Assembly: GCA_009809945.1 (NCBI GenBank)
Contig: WTPW01000870.1
Location: 65,999 to 129,998, forward strand
From: Gigaspora margarita
Lineage: Eukaryota; Glomeromycota; Glomeromycetes; Diversisporales; Gigasporaceae
DNA length: 64,000 bases
Direction of reading: 5' to 3'
Under the pieces are notes generated by a model. The model did no database searches. It was not told the DNA's origin and saw nothing but the letters and a program-made list of their open reading frames with translations. This document shows, one piece after another, positions 1 through 11,201 of this stretch (position 1 is the stretch's first letter; each line of letters begins with the position of its first letter). A program made the translations under genes and the position numbers.

Positions 1-300
1 ATAGCTTTCTATTAATTAGACGAATACGACCTAACTTTAAAAACTTCAAAATGACAATAACAGGAACACAACTCATGACTCCAAAAGGGCAACTCTAAAT
101 GCAACGCAAAATTGATTGTATATAACATATAAGTTATAACTATTAATATATATATATACAGATCATTATATATATATATTATTTGAACCCCAAAATTTTT
201 AGGGTATTCTAAAAATCCCCCGATATGAAAATAACTATGTATATAATCATGTGTAGTAATGTACCACGTACAGTACTATACATACTGTACAATGCATACC

Positions 301-1412
301 GTTTTACCGCGAAATAACGCGCACCTGCACGGTGTTTCGATCACCTGCGCGCTATATTGAGTGCGCGCATGTGCGCTATTTGAGGTAACCTAATTTTTTA
401 TCCTGTACCAGCGCTGAAAATCTAAACCTTAATATATATATATAGGAACAATTAACCTATTGTTGAACTTCTATGAAGCGATAGTAAAAAGCTAATTATT
501 TATTTTTTAAAACCTGCACATATACAAAGCATCACCTGTAGATTTACCTAGTAAGAAACGTGGACCGTGGTGTGGCACACATTGGTGTCGGGAATGTTCA
601 GAATAGCACGTTCACAGTGGCATGCTCATGATATATGTAATGGCACATCTCATAGTGATACACATATGCATGTTTTTCATACTGGGAATAACACGTATCA
701 GCACGTGTGTAGTGCACATATAGAACTGTTTCATGTAATAGCACATATTTCAGAACAGCACGTAAAGTGGCACAAAACTTGGTCTAATACAGTCCAAAAT
801 GCGTGTGCAAATGGCCCAAAAAATTTATAAAATTCATGCCAAAATCTGTTGATTTTAGATTAATAAAGTGCTATAAAACCCGGTCCAATAATGGTCTGAA
901 ATGCACGGGAAAACAAGCCAAAGCACTTACAAATCCGGTCCTCAACCCATGCCACAAGCTCACGTGCATTAACATGGATGTTCATGCCTATTCGGTACAA
1001 TTTCTTACAGGGTTATGACCCTATTTTTCTTTGCTCTTTGGCATCATTACGCAGCACTCTAAGGCCATTATAGTTCTAACTTTAAAAAGGATGTGCATAA
1101 AACGTTCGTTTATTATCAAAAATTATATTCCAGTATTAAAATCAAAAAGAATGGCCTAACAATTTATTATCCTGCTAGGATAAGGGTAGCGATAATTAAA
1201 CATTTAATAATAGTATTCTTGAAGCAATTAAAGCAAAAAGAATAAATATGAAGCATTCGTTGAACACTTTTATTCGATTATATAGTATTCTATATATGGT
1301 GCGTGCTATTTTGGGATGCGCATGGGCGTTATTTCGAAACCCAGTATGCTATTTTTAGTGAATAAGATTTTCAAAATAATGCCCATGATCATTATTTCGC
1401 GGTAATACGGTA
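301..1412. mobile_element. Element with short terminal inverted repeats (type unknown)
   Basis: The sequence TACCGTTTTACCGCGAAATA at about 298-317 returns inverted at about 1392-1412 (TATTTCGCGGTAATACGGTA), about 19 of 21 positions matching. Both ends also carry GC-rich words such as GCGCTATT and GGGCGTTATT. The interior holds no recognisable transposase. I could not find a clean target duplication, so the superfamily and exact ends are unknown. A related word (CGCGCTATTACGCGAAATAC) occurs near 33307, suggesting more copies. Confidence 0.5.
541..1018. repeat. GTGGCAC/GTGCCAC motif-rich island
   Basis: This stretch is richer in GC than its surroundings and repeats short words (GTGGCAC, TAGCAC, CAGCACGT) at irregular 15-30 base spacing. 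The same words, in both orientations, fill 46660-46870. Open frames here (567-830, 803-1018) are byproducts of the motif and resemble no protein I know. It lies inside the inverted-repeat element spanning 301-1412. Confidence 0.4.
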
Positions 1413-2049
1413 CTGTATATACCATATTTTATTATAGAAGATACCTCCTTCAATTGTTACTTCCATTGATGTATACCAGGTACATTTCAAGCTATTTGTT
1501 GTGGTGTTTTGTAAGAGACCCAAGTACAAATCAAAGGCCAATTTACTAATAATAGTATTTTTTACTTATGGGCTAATATATACTTCTTACAAGATACCTT
1601 ATGTACTATACCTCCTATTGTACAAAATACCTGGAGTACAAATCAAATTTTTTACCACATGAAATTAAATCATACCTAGGTATCTTATACATTAAAATAT
1701 GGTACTGTATGCTAAAATTTTTGTCAATCACCTTTTTGCCAATCAGATGTGGAAAAGAACTATATGTACAGTATGTACTGTATATAATGTATACTAAAAT
1801 TTTCAGGTATCATATAAATGGCATATTACAAATAATGTGCGATAGAGATTAAAGATATGCATATTGAAATTGCTCTATAAATAAAACCATGTAGAAAAAC
1901 ATAGTAAATATATAGTAAACATAAAGAAAATTCTAAAATATATATAAACATATAGAAAATATTACAAAATATTGCAACTCACATTTTTTTAGCTGTAAAT
2001 AGTAAATATATAAAATATTGAAAAAATATACAAAAATTGCAACTTACTA
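1413..2049. other. AT-rich intergenic stretch, nothing recognised
   Basis: Short direct words such as TACAGTATGTACTGTA and ATATATA runs occur. No coding sequence, RNA gene or complete repeat is recognisable. The stretch from 1 to 300 is similar, with a TA microsatellite near 145-180. Confidence 0.6.
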
Positions 2050-2241
2050 CTAAATTCCTCTAAAAATAAGCACTTCCCAAAATAAGCACCCATACAATTT
2101 ATATATACCCAAAAATAAGCACCCTTTATATTATAGAAATAAGCAACTAAATATCAAATCATTCAAATTATTAGTTGAGATTATACCAAAAATAAGCACC
2201 TATATAGTAAAAAAAGGGTGCTTATTTTCAGAGGAATATGG
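2050..2241. mobile_element. Short MITE, AATAAGCACC family, TA-flanked
   Basis: Left end CTAAATTCCTCTAAAAATAA and right end (reverse complement) CCATATTCCTCTGAAAATAA form imperfect terminal inverted repeats flanked by TA on both sides. The motif AAAATAAGCACC recurs four times. A second copy forms the outer shell at 50023-52036. TA flanks suggest a Tc1/mariner-type MITE (inference). No coding capacity. Confidence 0.65.
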
Positions 2242-4109
2242 TATATATTTTCTATACAATGTATATTTTTTAGATAAACTTTTTTTATAGAGTTGGTGCA
2301 TTAATTATAAAGAGTAAATGGTAATATTAGTGCTTGCTTATTTCACTGTTTTGTTCACTTGTTCTTTTTATATCTAGCACCTCACTCATTGTAATATGTA
2401 GTGAGTTGAATGCGCCACACTATAAAATGGGTTCAAGCTTGCTACTTTATTTATTTAAGTCAAATGTGCTGAATATGGTGCACTATAGTGCTTTCAATCT
2501 TCATTTATGCTTTATCACATGAGTATAAGTATGTGAACATAAATTGCTATGAACACAGTATATAAATATTTAATAAAGTTCATAATATTTGATGAAAAAA
2601 TCTAAGCAAGAATAATAATATGAATGTAGATTCACTTATCTATTTCAAAAGATACGTAATTATTCATTTTATGATAAATTATTATTATTTATATAACAGT
2701 AGGCAGACTTAATTAATAAATTTTATTCTGTTTTTGTAGTCAGACTATATGTTAATTTATAGCATTTAAAAGCTGTAACTAATATGCTAGATAGCCAGAT
2801 CATATTTTTATTTTCTTTCAATTTTTTTATCTATTTATGTACCTGTATAATACATGTTATAATTATTTTGTATAATCCAAATTTCCCTCTTGTCAACAAT
2901 ATGGTTTAAAATAAATAAAAGCTGTGTATAAAAAGATAACAATATATGATATAAGCAATGTTAAGTACAATTATCATTTACAATAAAGTAGCTGAAATGA
3001 AATAATAAAAGAATTACTGAATAAAGAAAAGGATGTAAAATTAGGCAACAATATATTATAATCTTTATTATAAAATAATATAATGTAGTTAAGTTCCATT
3101 TTTTTTAAATGTATTTGTATAATGTTCCTGATTTTAGTGCGACTGCATTGTGCAGCTACTCTAATAAAAAAAAGCATAACATATTTGAATTTAGTAATAC
3201 AAACTCAGGCTATAATGTATTGATTGATTTGAATAATGTGTCTAGAGGAAGAAAGTACATTTTAACTACTACAAATTTTCTTATAAAGAAGGATATATAT
3301 AGAGATAGGCTACTATATGTACTTAGAATGAATAAAAAACTTGAAATATTACAAGCACAGCATGATTACAAGTAAGCAGGACATTTCTGAGCAACCAAAA
3401 CTATAGAATTAGTAACTAGGAACTATTGGTAGCCCAAAAACTAGTTCTTTGTACATAGGTATATCAAAAATTGCAATACATGCACCAGGTCCAAAACAGG
3501 ACCAGAAAACTCTATTATAGGTTCTGCTACAACAATATTTACAGACTACTATAAATTTGAAAGTTGTGACTTACCTACTATAGATTTGAATTATTATAAA
3601 ACCTTGTATAGTTCTTAGCTTTGTATGATTTACAAAAAAAAGTCACTACTTATAAATAAATTCACATAGTTAAATAATAAAAGGTGCTAGCTACAATCTA
3701 ATTCATATTATTATAGCCTTTATTTAAATATTTATGACTGATTTGAGCATATAATAAATTTGTGATCACTAATAATTATTTTTTGGTAATAAAAAATTTA
3801 AAATTTTTAGCCAATATAAGATTATCAAAGTAATATACTGGCAGAAAATATAACTATCAAACCTATATTTTAATTACTGAAAATTTACTGTAATTTTAAT
3901 AATTATAATATGATAGTTGTGAAATAGTAAAAATTGGCTATTATCATTGCATTATAGTGAAGTTCACTTTCATTAAAATAAAAGACATAATAAAATGCAA
4001 ATTTCAACCTACTCTAACACAATCTACAAAGTGGATTTCATATCTTGCAACTCAGATTCATCACATTCTATTGTTTTTTTTTATTTTTAGACAAATCTTG
4101 CCAGAGCCT
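2242..4109. other. AT-rich intergenic stretch, nothing recognised
   Basis: Very AT-rich. A frame of 88 codons on the plus strand at 3109-3375 resembles no family I know and is not called as a gene. No RNA gene or complete mobile element recognised. Confidence 0.6.
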
Positions 4110-4644
4110 AATAATGTCATCAGCGAATTGAATACATAATCTTACATAAGATATTACAGCCCGTAATATAATGAATATCTTATGTTTGATATGATTTATT
4201 ATATTATATATTATGTTATATTACAGTTATATTATGGAATTTATAGCGCAATATTGTGAAATAGACCAAATAAAAAAATGCAAATCACCTCCCCCTTCAG
4301 GGGTCGCAGTAGGCAATAATTTGCATATTGTGTGATGTTTTTGCATTGTTTTGCAAATTTTGAAATTTTTAAAAAATAAATAAACGATATACATATTCAC
4401 ATAATTATGTTTTTTTACAGGTTTTTACAATAATTTACAAGGTTTCGCATAAAATTTTATATTTTTAATTATTATTATACATTNTATTTTATATTTATTA
4501 ATANATATTTTTAATTAATATTACAGTATTATTTTTACATTATTACAAATATTTTAAACTACTTTCGCACTTCGTCATATCTAATTATATTATTATGCAA
4601 AAAACTAGCCCTACACACATATTTTCGCTCACATCCCACAGTTA

Positions 4645-4850
4645 GCTATTATCTTCGCTTCTTTGTTTTCTATTGTTTTCGCTTTTGCTATTTCTTTTGT
4701 TTTGGCTATAACCTTCACTTTGCTCTTTTTTTCTAAATAATTCCTAATCTTTGCTTCTTTGTTTTCTATTGTCTTCGCTTTTGCTATTTCTTTTGTTTTG
4801 TCTATAACCTTTGTTTCGCTTTATTTTTCTAAATAATTTCTAAAAAAAGT
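4645..4850. repeat. Two-copy tandem repeat, about 100 bp
   Basis: The segment beginning CTTCGCTTCTTTGTTTTC near 4653 recurs near 4751, with shared words TTCGCTTTTGCTATTTCTTT and TCTAAATAATT. Copies differ by scattered substitutions. It lies inside the fold-back element. Confidence 0.7.
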
Positions 4851-4889
4851 AAAGTGAAAAAAAATAAAAAAAAATTTCTCATAAGTGTT

Positions 4890-5945
4890 AATATTCTTGC
4901 AAATTGCTGGAGAAATCTAGTTTGTTCTTGCAAGTGTCAGAGAAGTTAAGCTAGTTTTCTTGTAAAGTGCCAGAAAAGTCACAAAGTATCAAAGAAGTCA
5001 AAAATAAATAAAATAAATTAAAAATTAAAAAAATAAGTAAAAAAAAAAACAAAATAAAAAAACAAAAAAATGTAAGCAAACTAATAAAAAAAATAATAAA
5101 CAAAGCCCCAAATCTTCATTTCTCTGAAGTAAGAGTCACGTTCTTGCACATTCAGAAATTGCGAAAGCTAGATTAACGTTCTTGCAAAATGCCAAAAAAG
5201 TCACGAAGTGCCAAAAAAGTCTGAGTTGGTTTTCTTGCAAAGTGCTAGAAAGTAAGGGTTCTTTTTTTCCAAAGTGCCAAAATAAAATAAATTAATAAAA
5301 CAAATTAAAAAAAAAACAAAAACAAAATATGTCAAATGAAAAAATAAATAAAGTCCTAACTAAACCTTTATTTCTTTAAAGAAGCATTTTTGGAAATGCC
5401 AGAGAAATTAGTTGTATTCTTGCAAAATATCAGATATTTGGGTTGGCTTGCGCAAGGTTTCAAAATATTGTTTGTCTACTTGCAAAGGTGTTCTTGTAAA
5501 GTGCTGAAATAAAAATAAAATAAAAAAAAATAAATAAAAAAAAATAAAAAAAACAAAATGAAAACAAAAAAAATGAAATGAAAACAAAAATGAAACGAAA
5601 GCAAAAAGTGAAAAAAAACAAAATAGAAGATCTAATTATAAACAAAAGTCTAATCTAATCTTGTAGTACAGAATTTGAACTTCATCGAACTATTTCAAAA
5701 AATTAGTCCAACACAATTCAGGTTACAAATTGGGTTGGTTTGCACAAGGTTTCAAAAAGTTGTTTGTTTTTTTGCAAAGGTGTTCTTGTAAAGTGCCAAA
5801 ATAAAATAAAATAAAAAATAAATAAAATAAAAACAAAAAAAATAAAATAAAACCAAAAAAACGAAACGAAAACAAAAAAATGAATCTGAACTTGTAGTAC
5901 AGAATTTGAACTATTTCGAATAAGTAGTCCAATGCGTGATCCAGG
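4890..5945. repeat. Diverged tandem repeat, TTCTTGCAAAGTGCCA core
   Basis: The core TTCTTGCAAAGTGCCAGAAA recurs in degenerate form about ten times, separated by A-rich runs of AAAATAAA. The last two units (about 5440-5710 and 5728-5945) are long copies of each other: both read from GGGTTGG(C/T)TTGC through GTTCTTGTAAAGTGC to CTTGTAGTACAGAATTTGAA. Apparent reverse-strand frames rich in Phe here are low-complexity artefacts. Confidence 0.7.
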
Positions 5946-5991
5946 TTACACTGATCTACTGATCCTAGCTTGGTTTAAAGAAGATCAAATA

Positions 5992-6196
5992 CAGTCGCTT
6001 TTCTCTAATCTGACCTCTCTCTAAACTGAACACTATTAAACTCTCTCTAAACTGAACAAAATCTTCTAGAATATTTGTAAATTTTATTATAAAGTTCGGA
6101 TTAGCCATATAGAACTTTTTGAAAACTGAACTTTTTCAAATTTTTGGATAGTAAAAAAAGGCAGTCCCAGCAGTTCGGATTAAAAAGAGTTGACTG
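5992..6196. mobile_element. Pogo/Tc1-like MITE, TA-flanked, 205 bp
   Basis: Starts CAGTCGCTTTTCTCTAATCT and ends (reverse complement) CAGTCAACTCTTTTTAATCC. TA flanks both sides (5990-5991 and 6197-6198). CAGT termini with TA duplications are typical of the pogo/Tigger branch of Tc1-mariner. The interior repeats CTCTCTAAACTGAAC. No transposase. Confidence 0.75.
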
Positions 6197-6554
6197 TATT
6201 TTGTTATAATTTTCGAAATTTCTTACAAAATATACCGAAATTTGATATTTCAAAATATTTCATTATATATTATAAAATATTTTGCTTATATTACAGTTCG
6301 TAAGATCTTACATAAGATTCGCTATTATAAATTTGCTGATGGTGTTATTTGTACAAAAAGAAATAAAACTAATTCTATATACAAAAGCTACAAGAGTAGA
6401 AAATCACACCTGACATCAACCAGTTGCTTTGTAGCACCTAATTGCAAGTTGTTGTACCAATTTATAGATAAATTGGGGAGTCTTGCAAATCTGCCTAAGA
6501 TCCAGCCCTAAATGGAATTTTACTACTTTGGATATATCTTTTAACAGCTGCATG

Positions 6555-8125
6555 CTACAAACAATTAGCAGTATAGTTCTTTTCTTCATCAACTTTTTTC
6601 TTTTTCTTGGATAACAAAGAACTCTCTTCTGGAGAAATTCTACTAAATCCTGCATTGGGGTTGTTGAAAATTGGCTTTCCTTTACTAGAAAATTTACCTC
6701 TATCTCTAAATATTTTCTTGGCCTTTATTCTTTTTTTCTTGATGATAATGTCTTCTTTATTTTCTATAGCCTGATGAGCTGATACCACTCTTTTCATATA
6801 GATTCGTAAAAACCATTTTATATAATTGAGACAAAATTTTGCATGAGTAACTTGGCTATACTTGCTGAGATAATCTATATTGTGAGGTGTTCCAGGAGTT
6901 TACTTGTCACTAGACCCCTCATGTAACTTCAACATAGTTCTATTATTTCTTGCCAATGTGAGCCTACTACTAGCTGGAAGTAACTTACCAATGGAAGCGA
7001 AAATTGATCTGTATTACTCAATTTGGACCATGTAACCCTATTTGCAACTTGTGTTATATTTATCTAACTCCATTCATGATAAGTACAGTCTGCCAGATGA
7101 TCTTGCATTTCCGTTATCTTTACTTTACAGCATATGCATTCACTACTTGTATATATTAATGGTTTTCATTTCTTTAATTCTTCTAGAACTAGCAATTTAT
7201 TTGCAAGGCATTTGATCTAAGTAGCTAGCCATTTACTTTAGAAGAGTAATGTACAGTGGATACCATTTTGTTTTTTCTTTAATTCCCAAAAACTGTACCA
7301 GTCATAGATTGTATAATTGAGATCCAGCTCAATATCTATAATTAATTTGAGGTTCTCCAACTGGCAGCCATTTGTCATGCTAGCAATGTTTTGATAAATG
7401 TGCAAGTGGGCTTTTCTACAAAACAATCTTACAAAAGAGAGGAACTTGTATTCTTGAGTTGCATTTTTAGAATGTTTGTTGAAGAAAGTAGACATAGAGA
7501 AGCCTTGGCCAGGGTGTCTGCCTTGTCATTCCAGATGTTGCCACTATGACCCTTGATTTTCTCAAGTGTGAGCTTGATCTTTTTGAACTGGACTACATCA
7601 ATAATTTCTGATATAATTAAGTAATTTTTCTCTCTGAGCCAATTATTTGTACATTAAATAACTTTCTTTTGTTGATACTTGCTATTACAGCTGCACTATC
7701 TGAAATGATTGTTACTATTAAGTTGTTTGAGACTGTAACAAGAGCTAACCAAATTGCGATAAGTTCTGTCTTGGTTGATGAGGGCCAATATCTAGGGTTC
7801 CTCAAATTCAAATCAAATCAAATATTGGATCAATTTGAATTTGATCAAATCAAATTGATCCTGATTTGAATTTGATTTGATTCAAATATTTGGATTTGAA
7901 TTTGATTTGAATTTAAATTTTTAATAGTAATTTTTAAATCAAATCAAATATTTGTAAAATCAAATCAAATTTGGCCAGATTTGAATTTGATCAAATCAAA
8001 TATAGTCAAATTTGAATTTGAATTTGATCAAATATTTGATTCAAATATTTGAAGATCAAATCAAATTGCGGAACCCTACCAATATCACATTCTATTATAA
8101 TTACTACAATATTCATAATATGTTA
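6555..8125 (-). pseudogene. LINE remnant: RNase H domain and C-terminal tail
   Basis: On the minus strand, upstream of 7811, a frame reads PSSTKTELIAIWLALVTV then IVTIISDSAAVIASINK. It is followed near 7600-7500 by IKGHSGNIWNDKADTLAKAS. These are the conserved blocks of the RNase H domain found in several LINE ORF2 proteins (E in the TELIAI helix, D in SDS, and H and D in GHSGN...NDKAD). Downstream fragments (7495-7238, then frames to 6555) are broken by frameshifts and stops. They include a Cys/His-rich piece near 7120-7040 and a Lys-rich tail. The N-terminal endonuclease and reverse transcriptase parts are absent, consistent with a 5'-truncated, decayed copy. The hAT-type MITE at 7793-8078 interrupts the RNase H start. 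Confidence 0.75.
7793..8078. mobile_element. hAT-type MITE, TCAAATTTGA motif, 8-bp target duplication
   Basis: Terminal inverted repeats TAGGGTTCC/GGAACCCTA are flanked by a perfect 8-bp duplication, CCAATATC (7785-7792 and 8079-8086). TAG termini with 8-bp duplications are the hallmark of hAT elements. The 286-bp body is almost wholly built from the words TCAAATC, AAATTTGAA and GATTTGA in both orientations, giving a quasi-palindrome. No coding sequence. Inserted in the LINE RNase H remnant. Confidence 0.9.
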
Positions 8126-8639
8126 TACTAATTTTTAAAACAAGCCCAATATTCACTAATGATCAATGTTACTGCTTCAGTATTCAATTAATTGATTAAT
8201 ATGCTATGACAATAGTGATAGTGATATTAATTGTTAGTAAACTTTGAGGTGGCTGATTTGGCAAGCTAATAGATATATATTAGTATATAGAGATACAAAT
8301 CAATTCTAAAAATTAAAATCAATAATCAAAACCTCAAAATTATTTTAGAATCAATGATCAAATTCTAAATCTTTATAGTTATTTCCTGTATTGAGTGACC
8401 AATTAGATTCTGTTTTTTATTATTTAATATAAATAAATTTTTCAATACTATAAATTTATATTTTATCTAGTATATTATTCATAAGGTACTTGACTAATAA
8501 TAATTTGCATTATTATTAGTTTTCTAAAGGTGTCTATAAAACTGATTTATTTAATTATAAAAAAACTCTGATTCACAGAGAATATAATTTAATTTTCTTA
8601 GAGTGAGAACCTATAATAGAGTTTTTTAAGTCCTTTCAA

Positions 8640-10560
8640 AACATCTAGATACTGGCCCTATAGGCTATTGTTACTAATACCAATTCTATCCTAGCAATAG
8701 CAGTCTATCACTATGGACTTTATAGTTTACTTACCTGTGTTTTCTGGCTTCAATTCTGTCTTAGTGGTAGTAAATAGACTAACCAAAATAGACCACTTTA
8801 TGACTTGTAATAGTAACATCACTGCTAAACAGATAGCTTAGCTTGAGTTAAAATAGGTAACCTAATTGCATAGTGTACCTAAAGAAATTACCTCTGATAA
8901 GGGGCTTTAATTCACTTAAAATATCTCTTTAATTTTCTAGAGATAAAAATTAACTTATCTTCCACTTTTTACTCTTAGTTGGATGGACAAAGTAAAAGAG
9001 TTAATTAGATAATGAAACAATATCTAAAATATTCTATAAATTACTACTAGGATAATTGAATCACTTATTAAGCCTAGCAGAGTTCTCATACAACAGTTCC
9101 ATACATTTATAAATTAAAACTTCCCAATTTACATCAACTATAGTTTCTACTATTGCTTTGATGTACATATACCTCTATATTTTGACATTGTTAGACTTAT
9201 AAAAATGCCTGAAACATATACTGGTGATAATTCTTGACCTAGTAATCAGAATTTAATTAAACTACCACAATGTGACCATCTCGATGCCAGCTTTCAAATG
9301 GTACCAAAATCATCTTGATTGAACTATTCTAGCCCAAGCTAGTTAAAACTGAATTATTGGTCCTTACAATTATTATACCACGCCCAAATCTTATTGGTCA
9401 ATTAATACTGCCCCACCCATGACACCAAATATTAGACATTTTGATTAATCCTGGAATTTGAGTTAATCACAGACATGTCTGACATTCTAGACATTCAGGA
9501 CATAACAGTTTTAATAGTTATAATTTATATATCTAATATAGCTAATATTTAGAATATATGTAATATATTTATTATCTTTATTATATTCATTATAGCTATT
9601 ATATTTAGCATATAGCATATATCAAATATATTGATTATATAGATTTCTTTGTTTATTATTGTATTTTATTTATTTTGGGCAAACATGTATAAATACTCAA
9701 GGTTTTTTCTTTGCTAAAAAGCAGAGAGATGAATTTCTTGTTTATTGAATAAAATAAAAGTAAAGTATTGTATCTTTACTAAAGTACAACTGATACAATT
9801 TTTAGTACTATTAATTGTGTTCTTTTTCATAATTGCAAATACCAAGCCTTTTTACAAAATACTGCCCAAATAACTGTATCCCTTCTGATTCTTGTATACT
9901 ATAGTAATTAGTATGAATTACATGTAGTGTCTTCTTGCAATAGTCACTCTAGTCTCTAGCATTTTTCTAAAGTAGTAAAAATCTAGATTAAAGACATACT
10001 TGTAGTAGAGAATAAGATAACCCAATTGCAACAAGTAAGACAAAAACTCATACAAGATTTAGAAAGAGTGCAAGATCAAACAAAATGCAGATAGTTATAA
10101 CAGAAACCCCCTGTATTCAAATCTGAGAATAGAGTTTGGTTCTTATAACAGAATATTAGTACTCAATATCTTTGTAAAATATTAGATTACTGTAAGTTAG
10201 GGCCCTATTGCATTAGTAAGCAAATTAACCTAGTAGCTTTTTGCTTGAACCTATCTTTTTCACTCAAAATTCACAATGTGTTTTATATCTTTTGTTGGAA
10301 TATTTTACTGCAAATAAAATCCCAAGTAAAAAAAATTGATCTACTACCACCTGTAATTATTGAAAGGAATCTAAATATGAAGTTGACAAAATACTCAACT
10401 CAAGAGAACTCCACTACCTAATCAATTAGAAAGGGTATAACAAATAAATAATAATGGAAACTTATAGAAAAATGTAGCCTATACTCAAGCAATAGTAAGA
10501 AAATTTCATTTGCAATACCTGCACAAGCCAAGACAAACTACAAGAGAAAGAAAATTGTTA
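8640..10560 (+). pseudogene. Ty3/gypsy pol remnant: integrase, GPY block, chromodomain
   Basis: From 8713 the plus strand reads MDFIVYLPVFSGFNSVLVVV then NRLTKIDHFMTC, the start of a Ty3/gypsy integrase core (the D of MDFI is the first catalytic acid). Near 8890 SDKGL corresponds to the second catalytic Asp block. Near 8985 LDGQSKRVNQ matches the third block, where the usual Glu (QSERVN) is Lys. Around 10192-10250 CKLGPYCISKQINLVAF matches the GPY/F block, followed by SLKIHNVF. Near 10360-10430 KYEVDKIL...LHYLI resembles a chromodomain. Many stops and frameshifts, and about 0.9 kb of unrecognised sequence between integrase and GPY block, show that it is dead. No long terminal repeats recognised. 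Confidence 0.75.
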
Positions 10561-11201
10561 GACAAAAGAAAGGGCTTAGAAAGAGGATAATATCACAAGC
10601 AAAGCCTCAACCTGTGATAATGAAATCTATGCCACAAGACCATGATACTCAAATTATGATAACAAAATCTGTGCCACAAGAGTATAATGCAGACTCATAA
10701 CTAGCTTCATTTCACAATTTAAAATTTGTCCCAATCTTACTAATTATACAGTAGGCATATTACTAATAGTAATAAAGTAGTTATTGTTAGGGGTCTTAAT
10801 GGGTCGGGTTGGGTCAGGTTTGGGCTATATTTGCTAGCAAAACATGGACAAATCCCAAATTTAAAAAAAACAATTGCTATTTGTAAAAGATTAAATCAAA
10901 AAAGTAGTCTTAAATTTTTGCAAATATATTATCTATAACAATAAGAATATCTAATATTTGTTTAAACCAAAATTATCAATAAAGTTGTTGAGAAATTAAT
11001 TTGGGATGTATTTGGAATTTGGGCATGAACAAATCCCAAACTATAGTAATTTGGGATTTTGCCAATATGTATAGTTTGGTCCTGACCTGCCTAATGTCAA
11101 ACCTGACCCAGGTCTGACCCAACCCAACCCAATCTGGACTAAATGGGTTGATAAAAGTTGTTACATAGTAAAGTCTAAATTTTACTATATAAATCGATAA
11201 G

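Larger units (their letters stand above)
4110..6350. mobile_element. Large fold-back element with tandem-repeat interior
   Basis: The left arm near 4111-4170 (CATCAGCGAATT, then CTTACATAAGATATTACAG, then CCCGTAATATAA) returns inverted at about 6285-6345 (ATATTACAGTTCGTAAGATC, CTTACATAAG, then AATTTGCTGATGGTG). Pairing is imperfect but colinear over about 50 bases. The interior consists of tandem repeats at 4645-4850 and 4890-5945 and a pogo-like MITE at 5992-6196. No transposase is visible. The arms suggest an old non-autonomous element of about 2.2 kb. Confidence 0.55.

Noticed and set aside
285..1424. hAT element with TACCG ends
   Set aside because: Inverted ends are clear, but the flanking 8-mers do not match, so the hAT assignment was not made; reported as type unknown.
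3109..3375. Small plus-strand gene of 88 codons
   Set aside because: No homology recognised, composition like the surrounding AT-rich DNA, no promoter or splice context.
5460..5932. Phe-rich membrane proteins on the minus strand
   Set aside because: These frames are translations of A-rich tandem repeats (AAAATAAA).
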